From Curtobacterium sp. MCSS17_007 (GTDB lineage Bacteria > Actinomycetota > Actinomycetes > Actinomycetales > Microbacteriaceae), in the NCBI RefSeq assembly GCF_003234175.2, contig NZ_CP126257.1:2976001-3040000 (forward strand): a stretch of DNA of 64,000 bases, read 5' to 3'. The notes under the pieces were generated by a model. The model saw only the letters and a program-made list of their open reading frames with translations, made no database searches and was not told where the DNA came from. Made by a program: the position numbers and the translations under genes. Below are positions 37,299-46,098 of the stretch, one piece after another (the stretch's first letter is position 1; every line of letters starts with the position of its first letter).

Positions 37299-37661
37299 GT
37301 GCTCCGTGGCGTCCGCGACCGTGTCCGTGCGACGCCCGCGCTGGCCCGGCTCCTCTCGCTGGCGTCCCTGCTGCTCGTCGCTGCGGCAGCGCACTCGGGC
37401 GCCCGGACCGGCGGGATCGCCTGGCTCCCGCTGCTCGTCGCCGGTGTCGTGCTCGCCCTGGTCACCGGCGCGACGGCGCACCGCTGGCCCCTGCCGGCGA
37501 TCTGGCTGGTCGTGACGCTGCTGGCGGCCGCGAGCGGCACGGTCGTGGGCGGCGGGTGGCTGGTCGGCGCGCTGGTCGGCGGTGCGGTGGCACTGGCGGC
37601 CGCCCTGCTCCTCGACACCGCAGCACTCCGGCGCGCACGACGATCCGGACCGCAGCCGTGA
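37299..37661 (+). CDS. small membrane protein, four predicted helices
   Basis: A 120-residue protein with about four hydrophobic helices (LLSLASLLLVAAAA; WLPLLVAGVVLALVTGATA; LPAIWLVVTLLAAASGTVVG; WLVGALVGGAVALAAALLL) and a basic C-terminus. Function unknown. The GTG at 37299 lies 6 nt after TACGAT, a leaderless start, which decides between this codon and the long open frame continuing upstream. Its TGA overlaps a GTG that could also start the next gene. Confidence 0.7.
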   Translation: MLRGVRDRVRATPALARLLSLASLLLVAAAAHSGARTGGIAWLPLLVAGVVLALVTGATAHRWPLPAIWLVVTLLAAASGTVVGGGWLVGALVGGAVALAAALLLDTAALRRARRSGPQP

Positions 37662-37682
37662 AGGGCGAGACAAGCCGGGCCG

Positions 37683-37782
37683 GTCGGCCGGGAGGCGCGG
37701 GACGTCCCCGCCCCGTCGGCCGCGGTGCCCGGACGGCGGACGGGAGCCGCGTGCCGGACCGACCGCGTGCCTCCCGACCGTC
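37683..37782. repeat. compound GGGAGGCGCG-family repeats
   Basis: GGCCGGGAGGCGCGGG near 37686-37701, CGGACGGGAGCCGCG near 37737-37751 and the complementary GCGTGCCTCCCGACCG near 37765-37780 form a degenerate nested set. The middle copy provides the GGGAG ribosome-binding site of the MpaB-type gene, and the last copy lies in its first codons. Confidence 0.65.
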
Positions 37783-38557
37783 GCGTGGCCACGTCGGCGA
37801 GCGCGACCTGCGCCGATGGCTCGCCGACAGCACGCCCGTCGCGGCCGGCGGCCGCGCCATCCTGCTGCAGATCGCGGATCCGGTCGTCGCGGCCGGGGTC
37901 CGGCGGTACTCGGACTTCGCCCGCCGACCGCAGCAGCGGCTGGCCCACACCCTGATGTTCGTCTACGCCGTGGTGATCGGGACCGAGGCCGACGCCGCCG
38001 TCGCGACCGCGTTCGTCAACCGGTCACACCGACCCGTCGCCGGCGCCGACGAGGTCGACCGGCAGCGGTGGGTGGCCGCGACGCTGTTCGACTCCGCGCG
38101 GCAGGCGCACGAGCTGTTCGGCGACCCGCTCTCCGACGACGACGCCGGACGGGTCCTGGCGGCGTACGCACCGATCGCGACCTCGCTGCGTGTGCCGGCC
38201 GACGGCTGGTTCGAGTCGGTGGCCGCGTTCGACGCGTACTGGGACGCGACCCTGCCCACCCTGCACGTCACCGACGACGCGCGGAGCATCGTGCGGGACC
38301 TCCTGCACCCGCGCTTCGCACCCCTGTGGGTCCGTGCCGCGATGCCGCTCGTCAGGATCGTCACGGTCGGCATGCTCCCGGACGCGCTGCGGGCCGCGTA
38401 CGGCTTCCCCTGGGGGCCGCGCGAGCAGCGGCGCTCCCGGCGCACCGTCGCGCTCGTCCGGCGGGTGCGCGGCCTCGTACCGGGGTGGGCGCTCCGACTG
38501 CCGGGACCGCTGTTGCTCCGGGCGATGCACCGGGTCGCGACGCGGTACGCCCGCTGA
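37751..38557 (+). CDS. oxygenase MpaB family protein (DUF2236)
   Basis: A 268-residue protein of the MpaB/latex-clearing-protein group, heme-b oxygenases in characterised members. Family features are the N-terminal DPVVAAGVRRYSDF, the central VNRSHRPVAG with the conserved histidine, RQRWVAATLFDSARQAHELF and the C-terminal GFPWGP. The substrate is unknown. I prefer the GTG at 37751, 5 nt after GGGAG. An earlier GTG at 37658 overlaps the upstream stop, but the 31 residues it would add are encoded by intergenic-type repeats and look non-conserved. Confidence 0.82.
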   Translation: MPDRPRASRPSRGHVGERDLRRWLADSTPVAAGGRAILLQIADPVVAAGVRRYSDFARRPQQRLAHTLMFVYAVVIGTEADAAVATAFVNRSHRPVAGADEVDRQRWVAATLFDSARQAHELFGDPLSDDDAGRVLAAYAPIATSLRVPADGWFESVAAFDAYWDATLPTLHVTDDARSIVRDLLHPRFAPLWVRAAMPLVRIVTVGMLPDALRAAYGFPWGPREQRRSRRTVALVRRVRGLVPGWALRLPGPLLLRAMHRVATRYAR

Positions 38558-38566
38558 TCCCGCCAA

Positions 38567-38589
38567 GTTCTTGTCCGACTGACAAGAAC
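38567..38589. promoter_or_regulatory. putative NrtR operator
   Basis: GTTCTTGTC, 5 bp, GACAAGAAC: a perfect 9+9 inverted repeat of 23 bp. It covers the likely -35 element (TTGTCC, 38571-38576) of the prs-nadV-nrtR operon, 18 bp before TACGGT (38595-38600). Because nrtR is the last gene of this operon, autoregulation by NrtR is the simplest reading. Confidence 0.75.
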
Positions 38590-38594
38590 AGTGG

Positions 38595-38600
38595 TACGGT
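38595..38600 (+). promoter_or_regulatory. -10 hexamer of the leaderless prs-nadV-nrtR promoter
   Basis: TACGGT, followed by 6 nt and the ATG at 38607 with no ribosome-binding site. Confidence 0.6.
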
Positions 38601-38606
38601 CGGGTC

Positions 38607-39437
38607 ATGGCAGTCGAACTCAGCACCTGGGACGCCCAGGGCACACCGACGACACCGACGTTCTCCACCATGCGGTTCCCCGCGGGCGAGGCACACGTCA
38701 AGGTCCGGGACGACGCCGACGCGGGGGCGACCACCGAGATCGCGACCCTGCGCGGCACCAGCGGCGACGACCTCGTCATGCTCGGCATGTGGGCGGACGC
38801 CGCCCGACAGCGCGGCACACGATCCGTCGCGCTCGTCCCGTACCTGCCCGGCGCGCGACAGGACCGCGGGCTCCCCTTCGGCGCGAAGGTCTACGCGGAC
38901 GTCCTGAACGGCTTCGCCATCGACCAGGTGATCGCCTTCGACCCGCACTCGCCCGTGATCGTCGGACTGGTCGAGCGCCTCACCGTGGTGCCGAGCGAGC
39001 AGGTCGTGCACGACGCGGTCCTGGCCGGATCCGACTACAGCGGCATCATCGCCCCGGACAAAGGTGCGGTCGCCCGGGCATCGCTCGTCGCCGAGGCCGC
39101 CGGCCTGCCGCTGTTCCGCGCCGAGAAGCACCGGAACCCCGACACCGGCACGCTCGACGGGTTCTCGTGCGAGCCGCTCCCCGAGACGGGCCGACTGCTC
39201 GTCGTCGACGACATCTGCGACGGCGGCGGCACCTTCGCGGGCCTCGCCGGCGCGACCGGCCTGCCCGCGGAGCGCCTCGGCCTCTGGGTGTCGCACGGCG
39301 TCTTCTCCGGCCGGGCCCCACGGCTCGCCGAGCACTTCGGCGAGATCGTCACCACCGACAGCTACCCCGCACAGCAGGACGTCCCGGGCCTGCGCACCGT
39401 CCCGCTCAGCCCGTACCTCACGAAGGAGATCCGATGA
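38607..39437 (+). CDS. phosphoribosylpyrophosphate synthetase-like protein (NAD salvage)
   Basis: A 276-residue protein of the PRPP synthetase/phosphoribosyltransferase fold, shorter than housekeeping Prs (about 315). It keeps the YLPGARQDR segment (79-87), FDPHSP (111-116) and the PRPP loop LLVVDDICDGGGTF (197-210). It probably supplies PRPP to the nicotinamide phosphoribosyltransferase encoded next. The two genes overlap by 4 bp (ATGA) and GAAGGAG in its last codons serves nadV. Such a dedicated PRPP synthetase beside nadV is known in NrtR-controlled loci. Confidence 0.88.
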   Translation: MAVELSTWDAQGTPTTPTFSTMRFPAGEAHVKVRDDADAGATTEIATLRGTSGDDLVMLGMWADAARQRGTRSVALVPYLPGARQDRGLPFGAKVYADVLNGFAIDQVIAFDPHSPVIVGLVERLTVVPSEQVVHDAVLAGSDYSGIIAPDKGAVARASLVAEAAGLPLFRAEKHRNPDTGTLDGFSCEPLPETGRLLVVDDICDGGGTFAGLAGATGLPAERLGLWVSHGVFSGRAPRLAEHFGEIVTTDSYPAQQDVPGLRTVPLSPYLTKEIR

Positions 39438-41005
39438 CGAACACCGCCAGCACCGCCGCGACGACGGGCCTCGAGCCCCGCACCACCACCGCGAGCCCGA
39501 TCGCACCGCTGCTGGCGGTCGACGGCTACAAGCACTCCCACCGACAGGTCTACCCGCAGGGCACGACCCGGATCCTGATCAACTGGACGAACCGCTCGAA
39601 CGCGCACATGCCCGAGTCGACGCACGCGGTGGTCTTCGGCCTGCAGGCGTTCGTCCAGCGGTACCTGGTCGAGGCGTGGGCGCCGTTCTTCGCCGCTGAC
39701 GAGGACGAGGTCGCCGACCTGTTCGAGCAGGCACTGCAGGGGTACTTCGGCCCGAACCACATCGGTGTCGACCACGTCCGCGCGCTGCACCGCCTCGGCT
39801 ACCTGCCGCTCGAGATCCGGGCGCTCCCCGAGGGCACCCTCGCCCCGATCGGCGTCGCCACCCTGACCGTCGAGAACACCCTCGACGACTTCTTCTGGCT
39901 CCCGAACTACATCGAGACCGCACTGTCGGCGTCGATCTGGCACCCCTCGACCGTCGCCACGAAGGCGCTCGAGTACCGCGACCTCATGGAGGAGTGGGCC
40001 GAGCGCACCGGTGCCGACCCGGCGAGCATCGACTTCGCCGCGCACGACTTCTCGTTCCGCGGGCAGACGAGCATCGAGTCCGCCGCAGCCGGCGGAGCGG
40101 GACACCTGCTGTCGTTCCTCGGGACCGACTCGATGCCGTCGCTCGACTTCATCGACCGCTACTACCCGGGCGACAACGGCTGGGTGGCGGCGAGCGTCCC
40201 CGCCACCGAGCACAGCGTGATGTGCGTCCGCGGCGCCGACGGCGAGCTCGAGACCTTCGCGCAGATCCTCGACGTGTACCCGACGGGCATCGTCTCGGCG
40301 GTCAGCGACGGCTTCGACCTGTTCAAGGTCATCACCGAGACGCTCCCGCAGCTCGAGGACCGCATCACGGCCCGCGACGGCAAGCTCGTCATCCGCCCCG
40401 ACTCCGGCGACCCGGTCGACATCGTCACCGGCACCGTGCACGGCGTCGACCAGGCGGCGCTGACCGACCCGTCGCGCAGCCACGAGGAGAAGGGCGTCGT
40501 CGAGCTCCTCGACGAGCTGTTCGGCCACACGGTCAACGAGAAGGGCTACAAGGTCCTCGACCAGCACATCGGCGTCATCTACGGCGACAGCATCACCCTC
40601 GACCGTGCCCGCCGCATCTACGAGCGCCTCGCCGCCAAGGGCTACGCGAGCGACAACGTCGTGCTCGGCATCGGGTCGTACACGTACCAGTACATGACCC
40701 GCGACAACCTCGGCAGCGCCGTGAAGGCCACGTGGGCCCTGGTCGACGGCGAACCGGTCGACATCCAGAAGGACCCGAAGACCGGCAGCGGCAAGAAGAG
40801 CGCGAAGGGCCGCATCGCCCTGCACCGCGACGAGACCGGCGAGATCCGCCAGACCGACCAGGCGACGCCCGAGGACGAGGCGACCAGCCTGCTCCAGCCC
40901 GTGTGGGTCGACGGCCGGTTCCAGGTGCACCAGTCCTTCGCCGACGTCCGCGAGACGCTCCGCAGCGAGCGGGCCGCCCGCGCCGCCCGTCGGGCGTCGG
41001 CGTGA
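39434..41005 (+). CDS. nadV: nicotinamide phosphoribosyltransferase
   Basis: A 523-residue enzyme converting nicotinamide and PRPP to nicotinamide mononucleotide, the key step of NAD salvage. Characteristic stretches are the N-terminal VDGYKHSHRQVYPQGTT, HDFSFRGQTSIESA, the active-site VPATEHSVM with the catalytic histidine region, and VIRPDSGDPVDI. The ending QPVWVDGRF is also conserved. It overlaps prs by 4 bp and nrtR by 4 bp. The protein is slightly longer at the N-terminus than typical family members (about 20 Ala/Thr-rich residues). Confidence 0.95.
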   Translation: MTNTASTAATTGLEPRTTTASPIAPLLAVDGYKHSHRQVYPQGTTRILINWTNRSNAHMPESTHAVVFGLQAFVQRYLVEAWAPFFAADEDEVADLFEQALQGYFGPNHIGVDHVRALHRLGYLPLEIRALPEGTLAPIGVATLTVENTLDDFFWLPNYIETALSASIWHPSTVATKALEYRDLMEEWAERTGADPASIDFAAHDFSFRGQTSIESAAAGGAGHLLSFLGTDSMPSLDFIDRYYPGDNGWVAASVPATEHSVMCVRGADGELETFAQILDVYPTGIVSAVSDGFDLFKVITETLPQLEDRITARDGKLVIRPDSGDPVDIVTGTVHGVDQAALTDPSRSHEEKGVVELLDELFGHTVNEKGYKVLDQHIGVIYGDSITLDRARRIYERLAAKGYASDNVVLGIGSYTYQYMTRDNLGSAVKATWALVDGEPVDIQKDPKTGSGKKSAKGRIALHRDETGEIRQTDQATPEDEATSLLQPVWVDGRFQVHQSFADVRETLRSERAARAARRASA

Positions 41006-41655
41006 CCGACGCCCCGTCGGCGGCCCGCGACCAGCCGCTCATCGCGATCGACGTCGTCCCGGTGTCGTTCACGACGGCGGACGGTCTGCGGGTCGCCACC
41101 GCGCGCCGCGCGTACGACCCGTACGCCGGCCGGGAGGCCCTGCCCGGCGTCCTCCTGGACGCTGCGGAACGCCTCGTCGACGGTGCGCAGCGCGCCCTGC
41201 GCACCAAGGCCGACATCGGTCCCGGGGCGGTCCGGCACCTCGCGCAGGTGGGCGCGTTCGACGGGCCGTCCCGCGACCCGCGCGAGACCGCGATCAGCAT
41301 CGCGTTCACGGCGGTCGTGGCCCCGGGGGTGGACGGTGGGACCGCGGTGTGGCACCCGCTCGGCGGGGGCGACCTGGGCCTCCCGTTCGACCACGACGCG
41401 ATCGTGCGCGCCGCCCTCGACCAGGTGCGCACCCGGCTCTGGCGGGACGTCCCGATGACGCGCGCGCTGCTCGGCGACGCGTTCCCGACCAGCGCGGCCG
41501 CAGCGCTGCACGCGGCCCTCCACGGGACCGCCCCGGACGCCGGCAACCTCAACCGGGCGCTCCGGACGAACCCCGCGCTCGTCCGGAGCGAGGCCGCACC
41601 GGCGTCGACCGGGCGGGGCGGGCGTCCCCCGGCGACCTGGACGTGGACCGACTGA
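41002..41655 (+). CDS. nrtR: NrtR-type transcriptional regulator of NAD metabolism
   Basis: A 217-residue protein of NrtR layout. The N-terminal Nudix-like domain (IDVVPVSF start; LPGVLLDAAERLVDGAQRAL) lacks the full catalytic Nudix box, so it should bind ADP-ribose without strong hydrolysis. The C-terminal winged helix begins LPFDHDAIVRAALDQVR and ends near LNRALRTNPALV, as in known NrtR proteins. The GTG start overlaps the nadV stop (GTGA). It probably represses its own operon through the inverted repeat at 38567 and releases it when ADP-ribose signals NAD turnover. Confidence 0.88.
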   Translation: MTDAPSAARDQPLIAIDVVPVSFTTADGLRVATARRAYDPYAGREALPGVLLDAAERLVDGAQRALRTKADIGPGAVRHLAQVGAFDGPSRDPRETAISIAFTAVVAPGVDGGTAVWHPLGGGDLGLPFDHDAIVRAALDQVRTRLWRDVPMTRALLGDAFPTSAAAALHAALHGTAPDAGNLNRALRTNPALVRSEAAPASTGRGGRPPATWTWTD

Positions 41656-41673
41656 GCGCGGTTGGGTGGGGGC

Positions 41674-42309
41674 ATGTCCAGTTCGCTCTCCGGTGACGAC
41701 TCCCTGCACCTGCCCGAGTTCGACGCGCCGCCCGTGTCGCCGTTCGACGTCGCCCGAGCGTGGCTCGACGGCGCCGCGGACCGCGAGGTGTCCGAGCCGA
41801 TGTCGATGACCCTCGCGACCGCGGGATCCGACGGACGGGTGTCCGCCCGCACCGTCGACGTGAAGCGGCTCGACGACCGCGGACTCGTGTTCGGCACCTC
41901 GACACTGAGCCCGAAGGGTCGGCAGCTCGCCGAGAACCCGCACGCGGCGCTGCAGGTGTACTGGCGCGAGAGCATGCAGCAGCTGCGCTTCGAGGGTCGG
42001 GCCGTCCAGCTCTCCGACGAGGAGTCCGACGCCCTGTTCGCCGACCGGTCGCCGAAGTCCCGCGCCGCCACCGCGATCGCCGACCAGTCGGACGTGCTCG
42101 AACCGCGGACCCTGCAGGACCTGATCGACGACGCCAACGTGCTGCTCGACGAGAGCGACGACGACGTCCCGCGCCCCGAGGGGTGGGTGGCGTGGCGGCT
42201 GGAGCCCGACCTGGTGGAGTTCTGGCAGGGCAGCCGCGACCGGATGCACCGACGGCTGCAGTACGTCCGCGCAGGCGACGGCTGGGACGTGGCGCGGCTG
42301 CAGCCGTAG
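41674..42309 (+). CDS. pyridoxamine 5'-phosphate oxidase-like FMN protein
   Basis: A 211-residue flavoprotein fold related to PdxH and PhzG. The FMN-contacting stretches are MTLATAGSDGRVSARTVDVK, TSTLSPKGRQL and ALQVYWRESMQQLRFEGRA. The C-terminal EPDLVEFWQGSRDRMHRRLQ corresponds to the PdxH substrate and dimer region. It could be a true PdxH or a paralogue acting on another substrate. The ATG at 41674 is chosen over a TTG four codons earlier. It starts 18 bp after nrtR and may be co-transcribed. Confidence 0.82.
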   Translation: MSSSLSGDDSLHLPEFDAPPVSPFDVARAWLDGAADREVSEPMSMTLATAGSDGRVSARTVDVKRLDDRGLVFGTSTLSPKGRQLAENPHAALQVYWRESMQQLRFEGRAVQLSDEESDALFADRSPKSRAATAIADQSDVLEPRTLQDLIDDANVLLDESDDDVPRPEGWVAWRLEPDLVEFWQGSRDRMHRRLQYVRAGDGWDVARLQP

Positions 42310-42356
42310 CGCGGCGCGGGTCGGCGGGCGCCGTGCCGCCCCACGTCGAACCACGA

Positions 42357-42399
42357 ATCCGACACCGAACCAGCCGGCCGACCCGGTTCGACGTCGGAT
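42357..42399. repeat. imperfect inverted repeat, ATCCGACNYCGAACC arms
   Basis: ATCCGACACCGAACC (42357-42371) pairs with GGTTCGACGTCGGAT (42385-42399) at 13 of 15 positions. Further half-copies (GTCGAACCACG before, CTGGTTCGGTG after) flank it. It lies between the PdxH-like and GNAT genes and could terminate the first. Confidence 0.6.
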
Positions 42400-42443
42400 C
42401 CCTGGTTCGGTGCCGGCAGCCGGGCCCGGGGTAGCGTCGTCGG

Positions 42444-42934
42444 ATGGGGACCACGCGCGCGCTCACCGTCCGACCGGCCGAGGTGCGGGACGCCGACGCT
42501 ATCGCCGCCGTGCACGTGCAGTCGTGGCGGGAGGCGTACGCACACCTGTTGCCCGCCGGGTTCCTCGCCCCCTCGACGTCGACGCTCGTGCGGCACGCTG
42601 GCGCGGCATCATCGCCGAGCCGGACGTCGACGTGCTCGTCGCCACCGCCGGGGACCCGGTCGTCGGCTGGGCGTCCGCCGGCCCCGGTCGCGGCGAGCAC
42701 CCACGCGACCGTGAGCTCGAGGGCATCTACCTCCTCGCCGCACACCACGGGTCGGGCGCCGGCCAGGCGTTGCTCGACGCAGCGATCGGCACCGGACCCG
42801 CGTTCCTCTGGGTCGCCGACGGCAACCCGCGGGCCGAGGCCTTCTACCGCCGCAACGGGTTCGAGCGCGACGGCACCGTCAAGCACGAGCCGATCGGGCC
42901 GCACGGGCTCGACGCGGTCCGGATGGTGCGCTGA
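42444..42934 (+). pseudogene. GNAT family acetyltransferase interrupted by a frameshift
   Basis: The first 42 residues (MGTTRALTVRPAEVRDADAI onward to LLPAGFLAP) are in one frame. The rest (LDVDARAARWRGIIAEPDVD onward, including the CoA loop HHGSGAGQALLDAA and the closing FYRRNGFERDG) is in another. The switch falls in the run of five C at 42568-42572; a sixth C would restore a complete protein of about 164 residues. This is either a genuine inactivating deletion or a sequencing error in a homopolymer. The start ATG follows TAGCGT by 6 nt (leaderless). The intact downstream part suggests a recent event. Confidence 0.85.
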
Positions 42935-42953
42935 GGCCCCGCTCCCGGAGGCG

Positions 42954-45416
42954 TCAGAGCTTCTCGATCGGGGCGATCTTGATGAGGAGCTTCTTGCGAC
43001 CCGCGGCGTCGAACGCGATCTCGGCGATGCGCTTGGCACCCTGCCCGGTCACCGCGGACACGGTGCCCTCGCCGAAGTCGACGTGCTTGATGCGGTCGCC
43101 GGCGACGAGTTCCATGTCGCCGTTGTCGCGCACCTGCCCGGACACCCGGTTCGCCCACTCGGTCTTCGGGCGGGTCTTCGCCGCCGCGGCCGCGCGGTCG
43201 TAGGAGCCGCCGCCGAAGCCTCCGCCACCGCGGTACCCGCCGCCACCGCCCGCACCGCCGAAGCCGCCCGGGCCGCCACCGCGACGGGCGTTCAGCGCGC
43301 GGGGCTCGGTGCCGCCGCGACTGTTCGCCATGCCGGGCGACTGCTTCCACTCGATGAGCCCCTCGGGGATCTCCTGCAGGAAGCGGGACGGCATCGCCAC
43401 GTTGACGTCGCCGAACTGCGCGCGGGTCATCGCGAGCGACAGGAAGAGCGACTTCTTGGCGCGGGTGATGCCGACGTAGAACAGCCGGCGCTCCTCGGCG
43501 GGACCACCCGGTTCGTTCGCCGACATCCGGTGCGGCAGCAGGTCTTCCTCGACCCCGGTGAGGAACACCGCGTCGTACTCCAGGCCCTTCGCCGTGTGCA
43601 GCGTCATGAGCGACACCGTCCCGGAGGAGTCGTCGAGCTCGTCCGCCGCCGCGACCAGCGAGACCTCGGTCAGGAAGTCCGACAGGGTGCCCTCGGGGTT
43701 GTTCTTCTGGAACTCCCGCGTCACCGCGACGAGCTCGTCGATGTTGTCCGCACGTGCGGCGTCCTGCGCGTCGGGCGACTTCCGCAGGTTCTCGAGCAGC
43801 CCCGAGCCGTCGAGCAGCTGCGTCAGCGTGTCGACGACCGGCTGCGTCGCCGCGCGCGAGGCGACGTCGTCGAGCAGCTCGGCGAACGACGCGATTGCGT
43901 TCCGCACCTTCGGACCGAAGCCGAGCTCGTCGGCGTGCCGCAGCGCCTCGCGCATCGAGGTCTCGTGCTCGTCGGCGTAGCGCTGCAGCGCCGTCTCGGT
44001 GACGGCACCGATGCCCCGCTTCGGCACGTTGAGGATGCGACGGAGCGACAGCGGGTCGGCCGGGTTGGCGACGGTGATCAGGTACGCCATCGCGTCCTTG
44101 ATCTCGGCACGCTCGTAGAACTTCGTGCCGCCGAGCACCCGGTACGGGATCGCCGAGCGGATGAAGATCTCCTCGAGCGCACGCGTCTGCGAGTTCGTCC
44201 GGTAGAACACCGCCATGTCGCGGTAGGAGGTGCCCTCGTCGTGCAGGCGCTGGATCTCGTCGGCGACGAACTGCGCTTCGTCGTGCCCGGTGTACCCGGT
44301 GAAGCCGATGATCTTGTCGCCGGCACCGACGTCGGTGAACAGGTTCTTCGCCTGCCGGTCGAAGTTGTTCGCGATGACGGCGTTCGCGGCGTCGAGGATC
44401 GTCTGCGTCGAGCGGTAGTTCTGCTCGAGCAGGATCACCTTCGAGTTCGGGAAATCGCGCTCGAACTCGACGATGTTGCGGATGTCGGCACCACGGAAGG
44501 CGTAGATCGACTGGTCGGAGTCACCGACGACCGTGAGGGACGCCGGGGCGATCGACCCGTCCGCCTCGCGCATGCGCTCCACGTGCTGCCCGGCGTCCTC
44601 GAGCTTGTCGACCTGCTCGACGGGCACCGGGCGGGTGAGCTCACGGATCAGGGCGTACTGCGCGTGGTTGGTGTCCTGGTACTCGTCGACCAGGACGAAG
44701 CGGAAGCGGCGCTGGTAGAGCGCGGCGACCTCGGGGAACGCGCGGAACAGGAAGACCGTCTGCCCGATCAGGTCGTCGAAGTCGAACGCGTTCGCGCGGC
44801 GGAGCTCGTTCGTGTAGCGACGGAACACCTCGGTGAACATGACCTCTTGCGGGTCGTTCGCGTTGATGTTCCGCGCGTAGGTGTCGATGTCCTGCAGCTC
44901 GTTCTTGAGCTTGGAGATCTTCGACGCCGCGGCACCGACGGTCAGCCCGAGGGAGTCCGCCTCGAGGTCCTTGATGATCCGCTTGAGGAGCGCGCGCGAG
45001 TCGGCCGAGTCGTAGATGGTGAAGGACTGCGGGAAGCCGAAGCGCTCGGCCTCGCGCCGGAGGATCCGCACGCACGCCGAGTGGAACGTCGAGATCCACA
45101 TGCCCTCGGCTGCCTGACCGACCAGGGCCTGCACACGCTCGCGCATCTCGGCTGCGGCCTTGTTCGTGAACGTGATCGCGAGGATCTGCGACGGCCAGGC
45201 CTCGCGGTTCGCCAGCAGCAGGGCGATGCGTCGGGTGAGCACGCTCGTCTTGCCCGACCCGGCACCGGCCACGATGAGCAGGGACTCGCCGCGGTACTCG
45301 ACGGCTTCCTTCTGCTGGGGGTTGAGACCCGCGGTGAACGGGTCGTCGTACCCGCCGGGGCGGTTGCTCGCGCCCGGCTCGGGGGACTGGTCGAAGGGGT
45401 CGAGCACGATCGTCAT
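42954..45416 (-). CDS. pcrA: ATP-dependent DNA helicase PcrA/UvrD
   Basis: An 820-residue superfamily 1A helicase. Walker A is GAGSGKT at 51-57, with LVDEYQDTN (motif II), VGDSDQSIYAFRGA (III), VILLEQNYRST (IV), LMTLHTAKGLEYDAVF (V) and ERRLFYVGITRAKK (VI) in order. A glycine-rich linker near residues 715-750 precedes a C-terminal Tudor-like tail (HVDFGEGTVSAV). It unwinds DNA in excision repair and displaces RecA or RNA polymerase. The ATG at 45416 lies 9 nt after TAGACT, so the leader is at most a few bases. Confidence 0.96.
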   Translation of the reverse strand: MTIVLDPFDQSPEPGASNRPGGYDDPFTAGLNPQQKEAVEYRGESLLIVAGAGSGKTSVLTRRIALLLANREAWPSQILAITFTNKAAAEMRERVQALVGQAAEGMWISTFHSACVRILRREAERFGFPQSFTIYDSADSRALLKRIIKDLEADSLGLTVGAAASKISKLKNELQDIDTYARNINANDPQEVMFTEVFRRYTNELRRANAFDFDDLIGQTVFLFRAFPEVAALYQRRFRFVLVDEYQDTNHAQYALIRELTRPVPVEQVDKLEDAGQHVERMREADGSIAPASLTVVGDSDQSIYAFRGADIRNIVEFERDFPNSKVILLEQNYRSTQTILDAANAVIANNFDRQAKNLFTDVGAGDKIIGFTGYTGHDEAQFVADEIQRLHDEGTSYRDMAVFYRTNSQTRALEEIFIRSAIPYRVLGGTKFYERAEIKDAMAYLITVANPADPLSLRRILNVPKRGIGAVTETALQRYADEHETSMREALRHADELGFGPKVRNAIASFAELLDDVASRAATQPVVDTLTQLLDGSGLLENLRKSPDAQDAARADNIDELVAVTREFQKNNPEGTLSDFLTEVSLVAAADELDDSSGTVSLMTLHTAKGLEYDAVFLTGVEEDLLPHRMSANEPGGPAEERRLFYVGITRAKKSLFLSLAMTRAQFGDVNVAMPSRFLQEIPEGLIEWKQSPGMANSRGGTEPRALNARRGGGPGGFGGAGGGGGYRGGGGFGGGSYDRAAAAAKTRPKTEWANRVSGQVRDNGDMELVAGDRIKHVDFGEGTVSAVTGQGAKRIAEIAFDAAGRKKLLIKIAPIEKL

Positions 45417-45555
45417 GACCGGGTCAGTCTAGGCGCGCCCTCCGACAGGCGCAGCGGCTGCCAGCGGTGACCGTGGGCAGTGCGCCGTGGGCCGTGCGAC
45501 ACAGTGCGCCCCGTCAGCACGGGGATGCGGCTCGTCGGCGTCCATGCTGTCGGGC

Positions 45556-46098
45556 ATGAGGACGTGGACCGCAGGTGATGCCGTCGGGCTCGCGCTCCGG
45601 AGCTGGCTCTGGATGGCGTTCGTGACGACGCCGGCCACGACCCTGCTCGGCGCGGCCTGGCTCGCGGCCGCGTCCAGCCCGCCGGACGTGGGCGCCGCTG
45701 CGCTCACGGTCCTGCTCGTCTCGGTCCCCACCGGGGTCGTGTCGCTCGGCGGAGCGGTCCTGGCGATGCCGTTCACCGTCGTCCTCGGACGCGTGCTCGC
45801 GCGCTGCCGGGCCCGCCGGCTGACCGCGGTCATCGCCCACGCGCTGCTCGCCGGCGCCCTGGCAGCGCTCGGCATGCAGGTCGTGATCGCACTGTGGAGC
45901 GGCTCGTGGACACCGGCCCTGAGCTGGCCACTGCTCGTGTCGGTCCCGGCAGCACTCGCTGCCGCGGTCGGTACGGCACGGCACACCGCGCCGGTCCGGG
46001 CCGCGGCGCCGCGGTCCGAGGCGCCGGGCGGCGACGACCGGACGGCGGGCACGGTCGACGAGGTCCGGCGCTCGGCGACGTCACCCGCCGACGAGTGA
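45556..46098 (+). CDS. hypothetical membrane protein
   Basis: A 180-residue protein with about four hydrophobic helices (FVTTPATTLLGAAWLAAA; ALTVLLVSVPTGVVSLGGAVL; VIAHALLAGALAALGMQVVIA; LSWPLLVSVPAALAAAVG) and a hydrophilic C-terminal tail. No family recognised. The start is uncertain between ATG 45544 and ATG 45556. Its last 18 bp overlap the end of the convergent phosphodiesterase gene, which limits the 3' end of both. Confidence 0.65.
   Translation: MRTWTAGDAVGLALRSWLWMAFVTTPATTLLGAAWLAAASSPPDVGAAALTVLLVSVPTGVVSLGGAVLAMPFTVVLGRVLARCRARRLTAVIAHALLAGALAALGMQVVIALWSGSWTPALSWPLLVSVPAALAAAVGTARHTAPVRAAAPRSEAPGGDDRTAGTVDEVRRSATSPADE

Noticed and set aside
37658..37750. Earlier GTG start for the MpaB-type protein
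   Set aside because: The 31 extra residues are encoded by intergenic-type repeats; the GTG at 37751 has a good ribosome-binding site.
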